This document shows positions 8,285-9,762 of a stretch of DNA of 9,762 nt, in pieces; the first letter of the stretch is position 1, and each line of letters begins with the position of its first letter. Under the pieces are notes generated by a model, which was not told the DNA's origin, did not search any database, and saw only the letters and a program-made list of their open reading frames with translations. The translations under genes and the position numbers were made by a program. Source of the stretch: Acholeplasmatales bacterium (GTDB lineage Bacteria > Bacillota_I > Bacilli_A > Acholeplasmatales > Anaeroplasmataceae); assembly GCA_016288675.1 (NCBI GenBank), contig JAEELC010000145.1:1-9762 (forward strand), given 5' to 3'.

Positions 8285-8289
8285 GTAGG

Positions 8290-8298
8290 TGTGGAAAA
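8290..8298 (-). promoter_or_regulatory. DnaA box TTTTCCACA (trio-proximal)
   Basis: Perfect match to TTWTNCACA on the minus strand. It is the box nearest the DnaA-trios and so the expected loading point for the DnaA filament. It overlaps the next box by one base. Confidence 0.85.
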
Positions 8299-8306
8299 GT
8301 GGAAAA
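8298..8306 (-). promoter_or_regulatory. DnaA box TTTTCCACT (8/9)
   Basis: Minus-strand near-consensus box with a single mismatch at the final base. It abuts the perfect box at 8290-8298 in the same orientation, forming a tandem pair like the trio-adjacent pair in B. subtilis. Confidence 0.7.
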
Positions 8307-8328
8307 TATCAAAAAACGCCTTACCTAA

Positions 8329-8355
8329 CACACTTTTATTATATCATAAAGTGTG
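8329..8355. repeat. Imperfect inverted repeat CACACTTTTAT / ATAAAGTGTG around a -10 element
   Basis: The arms lie at 8329-8339 and 8346-8355, with one extra T in the left arm and a 6-nt centre. The minus-strand TATGATATAAT occupies the centre and inner arms. The right arm overlaps the start of the DnaA box at 8352-8360. It may be an operator-like site or a weak hairpin; no function can be proven from sequence. Confidence 0.5.
8338..8348 (-). promoter_or_regulatory. Predicted dnaN promoter, extended -10 TATGATATAAT
   Basis: The minus strand has TATAAT (8343-8338) preceded by TGA (8346-8344), the same 11-mer as in the yaaA promoter. No good -35 is present; the 17-nt position reads TACCAT. A DnaA box (8352-8360) lies in the would-be spacer, so DnaA binding could block this promoter. 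It would give dnaN its own transcript across the unwinding region. Confidence 0.5.
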
Positions 8356-8360
8356 AAAAA
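8352..8360 (-). promoter_or_regulatory. DnaA box TTTTTCACA
   Basis: Perfect match to TTWTNCACA on the minus strand, in the same orientation as the trio-proximal pair and about 46 bp from it. It lies just upstream of the dnaN extended -10 element. Confidence 0.65.
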
Positions 8361-8370
8361 ATGGTAGTAT

Positions 8371-8393
8371 AAAAGTGTGAAATCAACACTTTT
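8371..8393 (-). repeat. AAAAGTGT / ACACTTTT inverted repeat after dnaA
   Basis: An 8-bp perfect inverted repeat with a 7-nt centre, 8 nt past the dnaA stop. The stem has only two G-C pairs and the minus-strand tail (ATACTACC) lacks a T-run, so it is a poor terminator. It may be incidental to the DnaA-box repeats or cause weak attenuation between dnaA and dnaN. Confidence 0.35.
8376..8384 (-). promoter_or_regulatory. Degenerate DnaA box GATTTCACA (7/9)
   Basis: Minus-strand match keeping the TCACA core, exactly 24 bp from the box at 8352-8360. It sits inside a second copy of the 11-mer AAAGTGTGAAA (8372-8382; first copy 8348-8358 on the plus strand). The regular spacing and shared flanks make a real weak box plausible. 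Confidence 0.4.
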
Positions 8394-8400
8394 TTATACA

Positions 8401-9741
8401 TTATCCAAGTTTCTTTAAAATGGTTTCAATTGCCATTTTCATTTCAATATCTTGCTTCATCTGAAGGCTTATCTTTTCGACAGCTGAAATGATGGTTGTA
8501 TGGTCTCTTCCACCCATATAATAACCTATTTTTTTATAAGGTAGATTATAATGCGATTTTAAAATGTACATACAAACATGTCTTGGAGTAGTGAATTTAG
8601 CACTACGTTTAGATCCTATTAGATCAGTTAAGTCAATTTGATAGAAATTAGCTACTATGCTCATTACTTTATCATAAGAATCAGTAGTATCTTGAGTAGA
8701 TGTATTCTTTAATAAGCTTAAAAGAGCATCTTTTGCTAAATCTACAGTAATATCTCTATCAAAAGTTACTGCATAACTTAAAACTCTACGTAAAGCTCCT
8801 TCAAGATCACGAATATTTTCAGTGAAATTTTTAGCGATAAACTCTAAAACCTCATCTGGAACTACTTGATCTGTTGATTCTAGTAATTTTCTTTTTAAAA
8901 TTTGTACACGTAATTCTTGATCAGGCTTTTCAATGTCAACTTGCATACCCCAGTTAAAGCGGCTAGTTAGACGATCCATAATATTATTAAGCATATTTGC
9001 TGGTCTGTCAGACGCAATTACGATTAATTTTTGGTTATTATACATATTATTAAAGATTTTAAAGAATTGCTCTTGGCATTTTGGTGCATTTGATAACATT
9101 TGGATGTCATCAACTAAAAATGCGTCTAAATCTGAATATTTTTCTTCAAATTCAGCAAATTTATTGCTTTTTGCTGCTTTTGAGTATTCATCTACGAAAT
9201 CTTGAGATTCAATATATAATACCTTTTTATTAATATCATCGTCTAAAATCAAATTACCCATAGCTTGCATCAAGTGTGTTTTACCTAAACCAACTCCACC
9301 AAATATATATAATGGATTTGCAAAAAGTGCTCCACGTTCAGCACACATCATTGAATTTCTATAAGCTAATTTATTAGAATCACCTGATATGAATGAATCA
9401 AAAGTATATTCTGGTCTTAAATTAGACTGGAATATTGATGATTTAGTCTCAGAAGAATAAGTTGGTTCTTTTGTTGTTACTTCATCACTAGTTACAAACT
9501 TATACTTTACTTTTTCATCTGTTAAAGTTAATAAGATTTCATTTAATCTGTTAATATAAATCTTATTCATTTTAGTTTTTGTAAGAATATCTGGACATAA
9601 AACATAGATAGATCCGTTCAAAGCTTTAACTACAGTATTAACCTTACCAAAGTTAGTTTCGAATTGAAATTCATCGAAACTTTGACTCATCTCAGTCTTT
9701 GTTTTTTTCCAAAGCTCTTGATAATGACTTAATTGGTCCAT
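8401..9741 (-). CDS. dnaA: Chromosomal replication initiator protein DnaA
   Basis: 446-residue AAA+ initiator that binds DnaA boxes, forms an ATP-dependent filament, melts oriC and recruits the helicase. Domain I (about 1-80) starts with the usual LWKK segment; domain II is a short linker (about 85-110). Domain III (about 111-335) has Walker A GGVGLGKT (148-155), Walker B FLVDDIQML (208-216), sensor I VIASDRP (241-247), the arginine-finger region RLTSRFNWG (258-266; usually RL.SRFEWG) and sensor II NIRDLEGALRRV (309-320). Domain IV (about 350-446) has the DNA-binding helix-turn-helix with the signature GGRDHTTIISAVEKI (410-424), where HA.(E/R)KI is more usual than SAVEKI. The ATG at 9741 is fixed by AGGAGG (9753-9748), 6 nt upstream. 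The nearby DnaA boxes give it both its origin target and possible autoregulatory sites. Its promoter lies beyond the window. Confidence 0.98.
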   Translation of the reverse strand: MDQLSHYQELWKKTKTEMSQSFDEFQFETNFGKVNTVVKALNGSIYVLCPDILTKTKMNKIYINRLNEILLTLTDEKVKYKFVTSDEVTTKEPTYSSETKSSIFQSNLRPEYTFDSFISGDSNKLAYRNSMMCAERGALFANPLYIFGGVGLGKTHLMQAMGNLILDDDINKKVLYIESQDFVDEYSKAAKSNKFAEFEEKYSDLDAFLVDDIQMLSNAPKCQEQFFKIFNNMYNNQKLIVIASDRPANMLNNIMDRLTSRFNWGMQVDIEKPDQELRVQILKRKLLESTDQVVPDEVLEFIAKNFTENIRDLEGALRRVLSYAVTFDRDITVDLAKDALLSLLKNTSTQDTTDSYDKVMSIVANFYQIDLTDLIGSKRSAKFTTPRHVCMYILKSHYNLPYKKIGYYMGGRDHTTIISAVEKISLQMKQDIEMKMAIETILKKLG

Positions 9742-9762
9742 ATTTGACCTCCTCTTTTTAAG
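9742..9762 (-). promoter_or_regulatory. dnaA leader with strong Shine-Dalgarno
   Basis: The minus strand reads AAGAGGAGGTCAAAT just before the dnaA ATG. AGGAGG (9753-9748) is a near-perfect anti-16S match with 6-nt spacing and decides the dnaA start. The window ends here, so no promoter or upstream DnaA boxes can be assessed. Confidence 0.85.

Larger units (their letters stand above)
8228..8400. other. oriC: Probable chromosomal replication origin (oriC), dnaA-dnaN intergenic region
   Basis: The 173-bp gap contains at least two perfect DnaA boxes (consensus TTWTNCACA), two near matches, a run of five DnaA-trios and an AT-rich unwinding stretch. This matches the layout of the B. subtilis basal unwinding region between dnaA and dnaN. 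All boxes read in the same direction as the genes. Many Bacillota have a second box cluster upstream of dnaA; that region is outside the window, so only one part of the origin may be visible here. Confidence 0.85.

Noticed and set aside
1549..9205. Other plus-strand open frames opposite gyrA, gyrB, recF, dnaN and dnaA
   Set aside because: Each is antisense to a conserved core gene, has low-complexity composition and shows no motif; they are frame shadows.

Overview
This window is the dnaA-dnaN-S4-recF-gyrB-gyrA chromosome-origin cluster of a low-GC Bacillota bacterium, written in reverse: every protein gene lies on the minus strand, so transcription runs from high to low coordinates. TGG encodes Trp and recF ends in TGA, so the standard bacterial code applies, which argues against Mycoplasma/Spiroplasma-type Mollicutes. 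The AT-rich sequence, the Gram-positive gene order and the mildly divergent proteins would suit an Erysipelotrichia-like firmicute. That placement is an inference from style, not a database match.

Region by region, in transcription order: (1) dnaA (9741-8401) has a strong Shine-Dalgarno at the window edge; its promoter lies outside. (2) The dnaA-dnaN gap (8228-8400) holds a cluster of DnaA boxes and a recognisable origin-unwinding element: two abutting DnaA boxes, a short spacer, five DnaA-trios and an AT-rich stretch. This is the probable oriC core. (3) dnaN (8227-7085) is followed by an intrinsic terminator. (4) A new extended -10 promoter near 6940 starts a tight operon, yaaA (S4 domain)-recF-gyrB-gyrA, with gaps of 2, 1 and 14 nt, ending in a 13-bp-stem terminator just after gyrA. 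(5) A monocistronic mgtC/sapB-family membrane protein gene (966-199) has its own promoter and terminator. (6) Eight bases past that terminator hairpin, positions 132-1 read as the 5' end of a group II intron, cut off by the window edge. Its position 3' of an intrinsic terminator is the target habit of group IIC introns.

The core genes form one replication-initiation module. DnaA opens the origin at the boxes and trios; DnaN clamps the polymerase; RecF works at gaps and stalled forks; GyrA2B2 removes the positive supercoils ahead of forks. MgtC and the intron are the accessory part. No previously unknown system is evident; the best second-look items are the origin architecture and the terminator-associated intron.
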